Shown in pieces: positions 1-9,700 of a stretch of 13,687 nt of DNA. Under the pieces are notes generated by a model. It saw only the letters and a list, made by a program, of their open reading frames with translations. It was not told the DNA's origin and did not search any database. Position 1 is the first letter of the stretch; each line of letters begins with the position of its first letter. The stretch comes from CAYSHJ01 sp964589725 (lineage in GTDB: Bacteria > Planctomycetota > Planctomycetia > Planctomycetales > Planctomycetaceae), in the NCBI GenBank assembly GCA_964589725.1, contig CAZPUJ010000744.1:1-13687 (forward strand), written 5' to 3'. The position numbers and the translations under genes are program-made.

Positions 1-198
1 CCGGCTCAGAAGAAGATCGAGCTTGCTCTGTTCGACCTCGAATCCGACCGAGCCGAAACCACCAACATCGCCGACACGCACGCCGACGTTGTCGCACGTT
101 TGACCACGTTGGCGGAGAAAGCGCGCGCGGACCTCGGTGACACCGCGACGAAGCAAATCGGCAGCGGCGTACGTAAGCCCGGAATGGTCGAACCGTAA
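1..198 (+). CDS. Sulfatase, C-terminal end (partial)
   Basis: The open frame enters from the left edge and ends at TAA 196-198, giving 65 residues. The peptide reads LFDLESDRAETTNIADTH followed by a helix (VVARLTTLAEKARADLGD) and a tail with GSGVRKPG. This is the usual C-terminal end of type I (formylglycine-dependent) sulfatases of the arylsulfatase family, where a strand 'LFDLxxDPxExxN' is followed by a terminal helix. The catalytic Cys/Ser and metal ligands lie in the missing N-terminal part, so substrate and activity cannot be judged. Family knowledge: these enzymes hydrolyse sulfate esters, are usually exported, and are strongly expanded in planctomycetes that degrade sulfated polysaccharides. 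The usual Pro of 'DPxE' is Arg here. The family call is confident, the substrate unknown. Confidence 0.9.
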   Translation, partial: PAQKKIELALFDLESDRAETTNIADTHADVVARLTTLAEKARADLGDTATKQIGSGVRKPGMVEP

Positions 199-349
199 GT
201 CGGCGGATACTCCGCCCCGCCGCTCGAAATCACGAAATACGCTCCGTATTCTGTCGAACTGTGCTGCCAACGTCATGATGGCATGGTCGCCGTTCGATGC
301 GAAGTGACTTCGCAGGAAAGAGATGTCTGGAATCGAAGAGAGACTCGCG
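199..349. other. Short intergenic spacer with three small stem-loops
   Basis: The gap between the sulfatase stop and the NACHT remnant holds no convincing gene. Three small hairpins are visible: 202-216 (GGCGGA-TAC-TCCGCC), only three bases after the sulfatase stop; 236-250 (AATACG-CTC-CGTATT); and 298-314 (TGCGAAG-TGA-CTTCGCA). The first could help end sulfatase transcripts, but no T-run follows it, so it is not a standard intrinsic terminator. I could not pick out a convincing -35/-10 pair. Confidence 0.4.
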
Positions 350-1224
350 ATGCAGTCGATGATTCCTGTCAAACGTCCGCTGCCGATTATCCACGTCTTC
401 GTCAGCTCCACGTTCAGCGATCTGAAGCACGAACGGAACGCACTGCACGCGAAGGTCTGACCCGAGTTGGAGCGCTATTGCCAACAGCGGGGGGTTCACG
501 TTTCAGGCGATCGATCTGCGCTGGGGTGTTCCCGCGGAAGCCGGTCTCGATCACCGCACGATGCGCATCTGCTTCGAGGAAGTCCGTCGTTCGCAGCACA
601 CGTCCCCCGAGCCGAATTTCCTGATCTTGCTCGGCAACCGCTACGGCTGGCGTCCGCTGCCGGAGGTCATCTCGGTCGCCGAGTTCCAGCGACTGGAAAC
701 GGCCGCCTCCGAAGTGGCGACAGCGGCGGCCAACGATCCGATAATCGACGTCCGACTCCGACGTGCGTCCGAAGTCCTCAAACAGTGGTATCTGCTCGAC
801 GAGAACGCCAAGCCGTTCGGAGAGCAGAGCCTGGCTGGTGAGTACGTTCTCCGCTCACGGAAAACCAGCCTCGACGGCGTGGACTACGGCAAGCAACCCG
901 ATGCCACCGGGAAGCTGCGGGACACGGCCGCTTGGGTCGATGTGCAATTCGTTTTGTGGTCGATCATCAACGAAAAACGCGCGTTTCCCGCAGCGGACCT
1001 CGCCGAACGATTCCAGACTCTGCACGAGACCTCGCCGGGGACGGTCCCGTCGAGCGTTCGCTTTCAGGCGTCGGCGACGGAGCCGGAAATCTGGCAAGGT
1101 GCCTTGCAGGTGGAGAATGCGGATCGGCACGTCATCGCGGCTGTTCGAGAGATCGACGCTCTCGATGCGTTTCCCGACACGCCAGGGCGAGGAGATTTGA
1201 TACTGCGAGCGGCTGAGAATGGCA

Positions 1225-1345
1225 CAAACCCCACCGAGCTTGCCTCGGTGGAAAATGGCCTTTGCACTACGAGCGATCTCACTGAAACAGCGTTCAGCGT
1301 AGTGCAAGAGCCCAAAAACCACCGAGGCAAGCTCGGTGGGGTTTG
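1225..1345. repeat. Nested 121-bp palindromic element inside the NACHT remnant
   Basis: The outer arms, 1225-1251 and 1319-1345, are a perfect 27-bp inverted repeat. A second inverted repeat nests inside it: TTGCACTACG at 1262-1271 with CGTAGTGCAA at 1298-1307. The frame of the host gene passes straight through, adding a peptide with NPTELASVENG and NHRGKLGGVCV between the conserved DUF4062-side sequence (AAVREIDALDAF) and YIDPKDDG. Both flanks stay in the same frame, so the insertion preserved it. Each arm is itself imperfectly self-complementary (CCACCGAG...CTCGGTGG). It has no transposase and resembles a non-autonomous palindromic repeat. Confidence 0.9.
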
Positions 1346-2614
1346 CGTCAGTTTCCCCGGCGCGGGGTATATCGACCCGAAAGACGACGGAACCCCGGAC
1401 AACGACGCTCGGCAAGCACTGGCCGATCTGAAAGCCGAGCTGGAACGCCGTCTGAGCAGATCGCCGATCATCCGCTCGACGTGCCAATGGGCCATCGACC
1501 AGGGCAACAACCCCACCGGTGACGTCACGACATCCCATCTCGATGACTTCTGTCGCGAGATCCTGGATCAGTTCAAAAAGATCATCATCAAGGAGATCAA
1601 CGACCATTGGGAATGCGACCTGTCGGCGGACAATGCCACGTTCGCCCAGGTGCGCGGGTCGCAACAGGAACTGAACCTCGAATGTGCCGACCATCTGCGA
1701 TTCGCCGGTGAGCGGGCACCGGAGAAGACGTTCGTCGGTCGGGAATCCGAACTGCAACGGATTCGCGACTACCTCCACAGCGAGACGAACCAGCCGTTCG
1801 TGGTGCATGGCCCGTCCGGCAGCGGCAAGACGGCTCTGCTCGGCAAGATCATCCAGGAGGTGACGCCGTCGCGAAGTGCCGACGGCACACGCGCGAAGAC
1901 TGGACCGATCGTGCTCACCCACCAGATTCGACTCGCATTCCGATCGCCCCGTGGACTCGTCTGCGCTCCGATCTCGCAGCCTACCTGACGGAACGTTCTG
2001 CTCCCGGCACCGCCGTCATGCACTTCTACCACCGTCAGGTCGAACAGGCAGTGCGAACACGATATCTGCGAACTCCTGAAATTGAGACGAGTCGGCATCG
2101 TCAACTGGCGAACTATTTTGATGACCGCTGGAACCGTCCCGATGCACACGCGCTGATGGAGCTCCCGCATCTCCGGTTGCTGTGCCAAGATCACGATGAT
2201 TTGTTGCGCCGTCTGATGGACCTGCAGTTCCCCATGCGGAAAACTCATGCAAGATATGTGAGCGATTTGGTCTAGGATTATGACAATCTGCGTGCAAGGA
2301 TCTTGGGAGAGACGCGAGACTCACTTGCTCCCTGGTATGTCTTCATTCGCGGCAACGCTTCGTTCTTGGGCGCGTATCCGGCGGCGTTCTTCCAACAGGC
2401 GTACAACGAAGCCAGCGATGGCCCGGTCTCGCAAGCTGCACAGCAGCGTTGGGATGCGGCCCGCAAGGCAAGCGTGGAGCATCAGCCCCCTGTGTCCTCA
2501 ACTTCTCCCCGCGCCCTCGTCCCGACCGCGTTCCTCGAATGGCTCAACCGCCCGTCCGCCTGGGAACCGCCCGCCTGCCTGATGACACTCCCGGGGCATA
2601 CAAATTCCGTCACC

Positions 2615-2778
2615 AGCGTGGCGCTCTCCGCGGATGGTCAGACGATCGTCTCCGTTTCATTGGACTACAGCGTCAAGATCTGGGACGCGCGGTCCGGGGA
2701 ATGCCATGCACTCCGTGGTCATACTGGTTACGTCGACAGCGTGGCGCTCTCGGCAGATGGCCAGACGATCGTCGCCGT
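2615..2778 (+). repeat. Two near-identical WD40 repeat units
   Basis: Bases 2615-2655 and 2738-2778 (41 nt each, offset 123 bp or 41 codons) match at 37 of 41 positions. They encode SVALSADGQTIVSV and SVALSADGQTIVAV, the inner strands of consecutive WD40 blades. Both blades end in IKIWDAxSGEC or VKIWDARSGEC. DNA-level similarity between adjacent blades points to recent copying or homogenisation of blades. Only two clear blades remain, too few for a closed seven-blade propeller. Confidence 0.8.
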
Positions 2779-3376
2779 CTCCGGCTCAGGTGATGAAAAC
2801 AGCATAAAAATCTGGGACGCAGGGTCTGGGGAATGCCGAGCGACTTTCCCGCGTGATTCCGCGGAAGCCCAAGCCGCTTGGAAAACTGTTGGTCGGAACG
2901 ACAAGTCACACCAACTCTCGACCGCGGAGGGTCTGTTGCACTTTCCCCTCCCCACCACGTTACCGGCCGCGCGGCCTTCCACTTCAAGCCAGCCCTCGCC
3001 CACCGCTGTGAGTGAACTCGTCTTTCCCGGCCTGTTCACTCGCGCACACGGCCCACTCGCCGACGAAACGCTGCTGGCCTTCACCGCGAATGGCGAAGCG
3101 TACTGGTTCCGCTTCCGCCGCCGCGATCAAGAATGAACGTCGTCCGCCGGGGTGGGCGGGGGAGTCCTGATTCAAGACGCGAACTTTGTTGGACGCGCCA
3201 CTGCATGGGCGCTTTGGGACAAGCAGTTCTCTTGGTTGCTGGACGTTGGAACGCGAATCGACGGTCGAAGACACTGCTTGCGGTCGGCATTGTCGTCTCG
3301 ACTGAAAACGACGCTGCTCCCGCCGGCCGCAAGCCGTGACACGATTTGATCGCACGCATCGAGTTCACGCACAAAA

Positions 3377-3568
3377 GTCGCCTTCATCGCTCCGCGTAAA
3401 GAGAGCCGAGCGTGCGATGGACTGGGAGAGCTTTTCGTTGTCGTTTTGCAGTGCGTCGGTCTCGTGGAAGACTCTCGTCGGAATGGCGTTTTGTGCGATG
3501 GACCGTTTGAGGGTGGTCTCACGTCGAGAGTTCGCTCGGCTGTCTTCACGCGGAGCGGTGAAGGCGAC
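3377..3568. repeat. 192-bp intergenic inverted-repeat element
   Basis: Left arm 3377-3412 and right arm 3533-3568 are 36-bp inverted repeats matching at 33 of 36 positions. The 120-bp interior is not palindromic but carries a direct repeat of TGCGATGGAC (about 3413 and 3494). The right arm contains a hairpin with a CGCGGAGCG apex (CTTCAC...GTGAAG around 3544-3563), and the left arm has the matching CGCTCCGCG. That apex also occurs in the two 125-bp elements inside the giant gene. It is best read as a non-autonomous miniature element (MITE- or REPIN-like). It has no coding capacity that looks real. Confidence 0.75.
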
Positions 3569-3629
3569 TTTGGAAGGGAGAAGCGAGCCTGTCTCAAGTC
3601 GCTTACGTCGAGGTAACAGCCAAGGCGAA

Positions 3630-3674
3630 GTCCCCTCACCCTAACCCTCTCCCCCGCGGCGGGGGCGAGGGGAC
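3630..3674. repeat. Short C-rich/G-rich hairpin repeat
   Basis: The outer stem is GTCCCCTC (3630-3637) pairing with GAGGGGAC (3667-3674). The inner stem is CCCCCG-CGG-CGGGGG (3651-3665). Between them lies ACCCTAACCCTCT. The motif CCCTCACCCTAACCCTCTCCC is, from memory, a common dispersed intergenic repeat in planctomycete and some other bacterial genomes. It lies about 100 bases beyond the giant gene's stop on the minus strand and could act as a transcript-end hairpin for both convergent genes, though it has no T-run. Confidence 0.65.
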
Positions 3675-3777
3675 ATATTGCGCGTACGCAGCGCGTCATT
3701 GACGAGCAAAGATGCTCAATGATCACGACCAAAGACTCTCAATGAGCGTGTGTGACGCGATGACCTCTTGGTGGCGT

Positions 3778-6700
3778 CTACTTTGGCAATTGCTCCTGCA
3801 ACTGGCGCGTCTGGTTGGTCACATCGGTGAAGCGCGAAGGCCATTCCGTCTTCTGGAGCTTGTCGATCGACATCCGAGCCGCGTCCCAGCTCTTTTGATG
3901 GAGTTGGGCTTCGGTCAGCTTGAGTAGCCCCGTTGGTTCGAGGCGACGTAGCTCGGCGACTTGTTGCCAGTGCGGGATGGCTTCGTCCCAACGGTTTTGC
4001 TTCTGTCGAAGTTCGGCCATTGCGACGTGGCTTTCGGCTTCGTTCGGGCTGGATTCGATGATCGACGTCGCGGCCCGTTCGGCCTCAGTCTCATTGTCTT
4101 TCAGGCGGTCGGCGAGTTGTTGGTACAGAGCCAACTCGTGGCGATTGAGGTCGATCAGCTTGAGAAGTTGCTTCGTCGCGTCGGGGCCGTTCTGCGTCGC
4201 GTCGTAGCAGGCGATGAGAGATTGATGAGTCTCTTTGTCGTTGGGTTGGAGTTCGCTCGCCAGTTGAAAGTGCGCGATCGCCTTGGCGTACTCGTTGCGA
4301 GACTGATAGGTTTGGCCGACTGCCTTGCGCAGGATCGGGCTGTCCTGACCCGTTTTCGCCGCCTCGGCATCGAGATGTCCAACGTAAGTGTCGAGATCTT
4401 TGGAATTCGCGAGCACTTGATTGAGATTCCCAATGGCCGAGCTTCGATGATCGTCGCGCGGTCCCCAGCAGACGACCGCGGAGGAAGCGGCGTCGACCGC
4501 CTCTTTCGTGCTCCCCAACGCGGACTGGGCCAGAGCGAGGTGCTGATACAGATCCGACAGCGTCCCGTCACCAAGTCCACTACCGGGATTACTCCGCTGG
4601 TGCAGAGCAATCGCCTCGGTGAAGTAACCGGCCGCCCGCTCGTTCAAGTTGCAGGACAAACAACCGCGAGCGAACTGCGTGACGTTGCCTTCAGTCCAGC
4701 GGCCGCCTGCGTGGAATTGACCGTCCGTTTGTTGGACGAGTTCGGCAAGCTGTTCCGGCCGCTGCGAGTGGTAGTACGCCACCATCAGCAGCGTGCGATA
4801 GTGGATGTTGTCGCGCCGATCACGGATCAGCGGTTCGAGCAACGGGATCGACTCGACCCAGCGGTTCTGCAAGTGCAACCAATTCACGAGTTGCACTTGA
4901 GCCGCCTCGTCCAGCAAGCCGTTCTTGTGAGCCAGCAGCAGAATCTCGATCGCTCGTGCGGCGCGATCGAGTCCACTCCACAAATAGTTCGCAACCGCGA
5001 CGGCCCGCCGACCGGACGTACGTCGTTCGGCGAGGACTTCCTCGGCGGCCTTCGCGAAGTCGGCTCCCTTCTCCATCCAGAAGTAGCTCTGATGCTTGTG
5101 GTACAGGGCATGGTTGCGGCCCTCGCCCGTACACAGTTCGCGCTGCAACTCCGCGATCGCCAGCTTGAGCACTCGCGGCTCCAACTCCTGGATGTCGAGC
5201 TTCGCCTGCGCCGATTCGTGGCGGCGGCGAGCCAGCTCATTACCGAAGGTGTTCCACGAGTTGTTCCACGAGAACTCCAGGCGTTGCGGGTATTGCTCCA
5301 TCCGCTCGACGACGTACTGCAAGGCGAACTTCGGGCCGAGCACCTCGCCGATGAGGTGCATCGGAGTTGTCACCGTGTTGGAGTACTGCGCCTGCTGACG
5401 TTTGAGGAGCAGGGGCAGTTCTTCGAACGCGAATTTCCGCACGGCCTCGGCCGTCGCTGGAAGCTGATGACGCCGAGCGATGTCAAACGTCGTCACCAGC
5501 CGTGCGACGAGGTTATACCGCACGTTCTCATCGAGAGCCGCCGCGAGATCTTTCCGTGTCAAGGCGACAATCGAACCGAACAACTTCGCACGGCCCTTCC
5601 CCAGCGACACGGCTCCGTCGTGTTCGAGGGCGTGGTTGTAGAGCGACATCAGCCGATCGTTGAGCCATTTCCGTTGCTCGTCGTTCTCCGGATTCGCGAG
5701 GTATCGTCGCAAGACGTTTTCGCCCACATCATGGTGACTCGATCCCTCCAGCATCGCGACATACCGGCCGAGCAACTCGTTATCGAGATGTGGCCATGTG
5801 CCGTTGTTCGCTTGCGTGTAGTGGGTGACCACGATTTCCATCTCGATCAGAGCGAGGTGTGGCTGCGAGTAACTCCAGAACATCAGGTTGCACAGGTCGG
5901 TCGTGATCGCCAGGTGGTCTCGCGAGTTGAGCGGCGCGAGACGTTGCAACTCGCGCAATTCGCGAAGTTGTTCCGCCTTGAGCTTCTCGTTTGGCAGCCC
6001 ACCGAGCTGATACAGAAAGGTCGACATCATCCGCGGCTCGCCAGCGGACCACTCGCGCTGGAATGCTCGCTGGAGCGCGGCCACGCAAGCGTCAACGTGC
6101 GGACCGGCTTGATTGAGAACTTCCGACGACTTGCGCTCGACGACCGCTTCCAACAGATCGAGTGCGCGCAGGTCGGTCGTGGTCAGTGCATTTGCCTTGG
6201 CGAGCGGGGCGGCGTCAGCCCCCCGGTCATTTACGTTCAACGGAGCCAACCGGGGGGCTGACGCCACCCCGCTCGCCCGAAGCTGTTTGATCCGCGCCAA
6301 GATCTCATCCGCCGCCGCTTCGTTCCGCAGTTCGCCCAGCGCGGCGCTCTGCAATGTCTGCACGAACTGATAAACCTGCTGCGGCGACCGGCCGAGGACC
6401 GCATCCGGTAGCATCCGCAGCAGCCGAAAGTCGCGGCACGCGCCGTACAGATTGCTGTGCTGCCAGAGGTAGTTCTCCGGCTGAGCCGACTTTTCAAACA
6501 AGGCTTGGACGACGAACAACGTGTTCTCGTCGAGTTCACTGGGCAGCTTGGCGTCGTGTCGCGTCCAGCGGTTGGTGACCTGATACAGCAGGTTGCTCAG
6601 GTCGCCTTCGGGCATCTGTTTGAACGCTTCGATGCGCGACCGTTCGTAAGCCTCGCGGCGGTTCGAGACAAGATACCAATCGGCCAACATCCGATAGTCC

Positions 6701-9700
6701 GCCGCCGAAAGCAGCTTGTCCTTCTCGCACGCCTCGAAGAGTTGAATCGCTTCGTCGAGCTTGCCCCGTTCGGCGACCAGCCGAGCCAGCATCTGCCGCC
6801 ACGGAGCGGTCGAGACATCGCTGCGAATCCACTCGCGCAGCTCGCGATCCAAGTCGTCCGGCCGGTCCAGTGCGATGAGCATCTGGAACTTCGTGATTCG
6901 CCAAAAGTAGCCGTCTCGCTCCGCGAGACGATTGCCGACCGCGGAGTTGGCATCTGCTGATTCTTCAACATTCTTCTTAGAATCCGCGACGTTCAAAATT
7001 CGGCTCTCCTGTCGCGGAGCGACAGGGCTACTTTGCGCGATCCCGGCGTCGATGAATTTGAGAACGCGGCGGATCGTCGCGGGAGCGGCGTTGCGCCGCG
7101 CGGCCAGATTCATCACGCTCGTGAAGACTCGTTGTTTGAGCAGGCTATCGAGGAACCGCTGCCGTGCGACTGGTCCGGTGACGATTTCGTCGTCATTGGC
7201 CTCGCCGTCGGTCTTCGGCGGCACTTCGCCGAGGATTTGCCAGCAGCTTTCTTCGACCTGCGCCAGATTTTGATCGAGTTGCACGTCGAGCCACAGTTGC
7301 TCGATGCGCAGCCAGTCGCCCAAACCGTGGGCCAGGTTTTCAACCTGTCCGTCCGGAAACAGGTTGAAAACCTGCTCCACGAGCCGCGCGGCGACTCCGG
7401 CGCGAGCCGCCTTGCGGAGCGCGGCCTTCTTCGCCGCCAGCTCTTTGCGAGTCAGCTTATTCTGCTCGCCTTGATCGCCGAGTTGCGATTCGGCCAGCGC
7501 TTGCCGATTCGCGAGCATCGCATCGACCAGCCGATGCAGAGCCGGAATCTGCACGGCCAGCCGATCCACCGGCTCGGCCGCGTCGGACAATTCGTGCAGC
7601 CGAGCGAACGCTTCCTGTTCGATCTCGTCCGACCACTTCACCGTCAACAACGTCTCGAACAGCGACGAAACGTACGTCGACTTGAAGTCGGGATGCGCGA
7701 CGGCCAAGCGTTCGCGCAGGAATGGCAAGAGTTCGGTGTCGGCAAAGCGGCTGGAATAGATCGTTCGCAGCGACTCGCCGAGCAGATGCTTCTCATCTTT
7801 GTCCTGCGACGCGACCCAGCGCGGTTTTAGTTCGGCGGCGATCTTCTTCCAAATGTCGGTTGGGATTTCCGAGGCATCCAACTGTTTGCGTCCGCCGAGC
7901 GGCTCCTTCAATTCGATCCGGCCCGACAACGTCCAGCCGAGCAGCGAGTTGATTTGAGCCGGTGTCAGATTCGCCAAGTCGGTTTGCAGCAGCGACAGGA
8001 ACTCGCCACGCAGGCGGTCGGCGACGTCGCTCTGCAAGAAGTAGTGGTTGCCGATGCCGCGCGTGCCGATGTCCGAGTGATGTTTGTGCCGTAGGAAGAA
8101 GCGGATGGTCTCGGCGAGTTGCTCAAACCAGCGTCCGTCCACTCGCTGGTACGACAGATGGTACGCGCTGCCGTTCGCGAATTGGATCGCCGTTTCCAGC
8201 CGAGCACGTTGATCCGGCGCGAGCGGCCCGTCGATGCGGGCGTCGCGGAACCACTGTTCGGCCAGCGTGTTGGCCGCATCGAGCTGATCGTTGAAGACGA
8301 GCGCCGACAGATGTTGCGCGTAGGCCGAGTTGTACGACGACGACTCCGGCTTCCGCGCGATCCATGCGGCGGTGAACTTCAGCAAGTCGGCCCAACGTCC
8401 CTGACTGCGATACAACTCGCAGACGGCCGTGCGGAGCGTTTCATCCTCGTGGATTTCACGTTCGATGGGCCGGTCGAGTTCTTTTTGCAACCACGCGAAC
8501 GCCGCATCAACTTGCCCGGCTCGCGCGAGCCGATTGGCGAAGTCAGTCTGCCAGTGCAGATGCCACGGCGATTTCTCGACCATGCTTCGCCGCAGAGTCA
8601 GAGTGTCTTCGTGGCGGCTCAGTGCGTCGTAGCATTGTGCGAGACGCTCTTGCCACTGCGGGAGGACGTCGAGTTCCGCTGGCTGTCGCTCGTAGACCGG
8701 CTTCAGGATGTCGACGAACTCCATGAACTCCGTCCAACCCATCAGCGAGTACGCCTGACCGAACACGAACTCGGTGAGGAACACTTCGTCTTGGTGCGGC
8801 TTCGCGGTGAGTTGCTCGGCTTCGGTCAGCAGCCGCTGCCGAGCTTCTTCATTGCGGCGGATCGTGGCCAGCAGAATCGTCCGCAGCCAACGCACGCCCG
8901 GTTTGTCGGCCAACGATAATTTCTCGACGGCCTCGACCTGCTTCCACATCTCATCCCACTGCTGCAACGTCGCGTTGTGCAGGATCATCGCCAGCCGGTC
9001 GTCGAAGTTCGCCGAGCCATCGGCCACCTTCTGCCGTGCGACCTTCAGCTTCACGAACGGCAGACGCAGGAACTGCACGGTCGGCTTCGCGGCCAACTCG
9101 GTGGCGATGCGCTGGCTGAATTGGTCTTTGCCGTGAGCCTGAATGTCGAACGTGGTCTCGGAGGTCGTGCGTCCCTTGGCGTCGGTCGTCGTGGACTTCT
9201 TGGCCCACCAAGTGCCGGCCACTTCGATGAAGTCGGCGTAGCTGATCGCGCCGCCCGATTTACCGTCGTCGAACCAGTCGTGTTTGACGAGCACATGCAT
9301 TGCTGTGTCGATCGTGTAGTGCTCGACGTGAGTTGAGTTCTTCACCGTCAGAATCAGTTTCGAGAGGTTCTCACCGGCCGGTTCGACTCGCGCCGTGAAG
9401 GCGTGATACGTCTCGTGCAGCGGCGACAGCGAGAAGTCGGCCAAGCCCAGCGGCGGCGATTTCAGTTCTTGATCTACCGACGCGCGGACTTGGCCCAGCA
9501 AGAACGCCAACGAGTAGACGCCCCGCTCTTTCGCATCGCAGAACTGAATCACCGTTTGATCGTTGAGATCCAACGGCCGCGTCAGCCAACCGCTCGGCGA
9601 GTACAATACCAGATCGCTGTTCCGCGACGCGCGGCGCTTCCAACGCACATCGAAGCCGTCGGACACGCGCCGCAGTTCGATGCCGCGGTCCAGCTTGAGC

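Larger units (their letters stand above)
350..3136 (+). pseudogene. Decayed DUF4062-NACHT-WD40 protein gene
   Basis: Start ATG at 350 or 359. The first frame gives IIHVFVSSTFSDLKHERNAL, the N-terminal motif of DUF4062. TGA at 458-460 interrupts it where relatives have an aromatic residue (V-F-P-E-L), and the frame then shifts by one at a run of six G (489-494). From 495 the next frame restores FTFQAIDLRWGVPAEAGLDH and continues through NFLILLGNRYGW. A palindromic element (1225-1345) is read through. GRESELQRIRDYL and a Walker A site (GPSGSGKT, 1809-1832) follow. Beyond about 1863 similarity fades and the frame ends at 1986-1988. From about 1925 another frame carries the post-NACHT winged-helix-like region (HFYHRQVEQAVRTRYL), interrupted by TAG 2273-2275. 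It then gives two WD40 repeats (about 2577-2850) and a C-terminal tail ending in EAYWFRFRRRDQE, stop 3134-3136. Walker B and the rest of the NACHT core are missing, perhaps about 1 kb. Relatives are STAND-type NTPases with sensing WD40 propellers. Two single-base lesions could be sequencing errors, but the core loss and the TAG make a functional full-length product unlikely. Confidence 0.85.
3137..3777. other. Convergent intergenic region with repeats, no clear gene
   Basis: This 641-bp stretch lies between the stop of the NACHT remnant and the stop of the giant minus-strand gene. It contains the palindromic repeats at 3377-3568 and 3630-3674. Short frames exist at 3152-3349 (+), 3336-3644 (+) and 3172-3732 (-). 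Their translations are Arg/Ser-rich, overlap one another and the repeats, and show no recognisable domain. A small hairpin, GAGCA-AAGA-TGCTC, lies near 3704-3717. No T-tailed terminator for either gene is evident. Confidence 0.6.

Noticed and set aside
458..460. TGA as a recoded (selenocysteine) codon
   Set aside because: Relatives have an aromatic residue here, no SECIS-like hairpin was evident just downstream, and a frameshift follows within 31 bases. A lesion or read error is simpler.
1519..1528. Perfect 10-bp palindrome GTGACGTCAC
   Set aside because: It lies inside coding sequence, is a single short occurrence and has no operator context.
855..1922. 355-codon minus-strand frame opposite the NACHT remnant
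   Set aside because: The plus strand carries the recognisable DUF4062 and Walker A sequence; the antisense frame is compositional.
3152..3349. Short plus-strand frame just after the NACHT remnant
   Set aside because: The peptide has a vaguely protein-like start but no domain, no clear ribosome binding site and no support from neighbours. It could be a gene fragment, but this cannot be supported.
3377..3674. CRISPR-like array in the intergenic repeats
   Set aside because: The repeats are inverted, of different sequence and not regularly spaced with unique spacers.
3961..6261. 766-codon plus-strand open frame opposite the giant gene
   Set aside because: It is the mirror of a GC-rich coding frame. 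Its translation is Arg/Val/Gln-rich with no domain, and the minus strand has clear TPR and other coding signal through the whole stretch.
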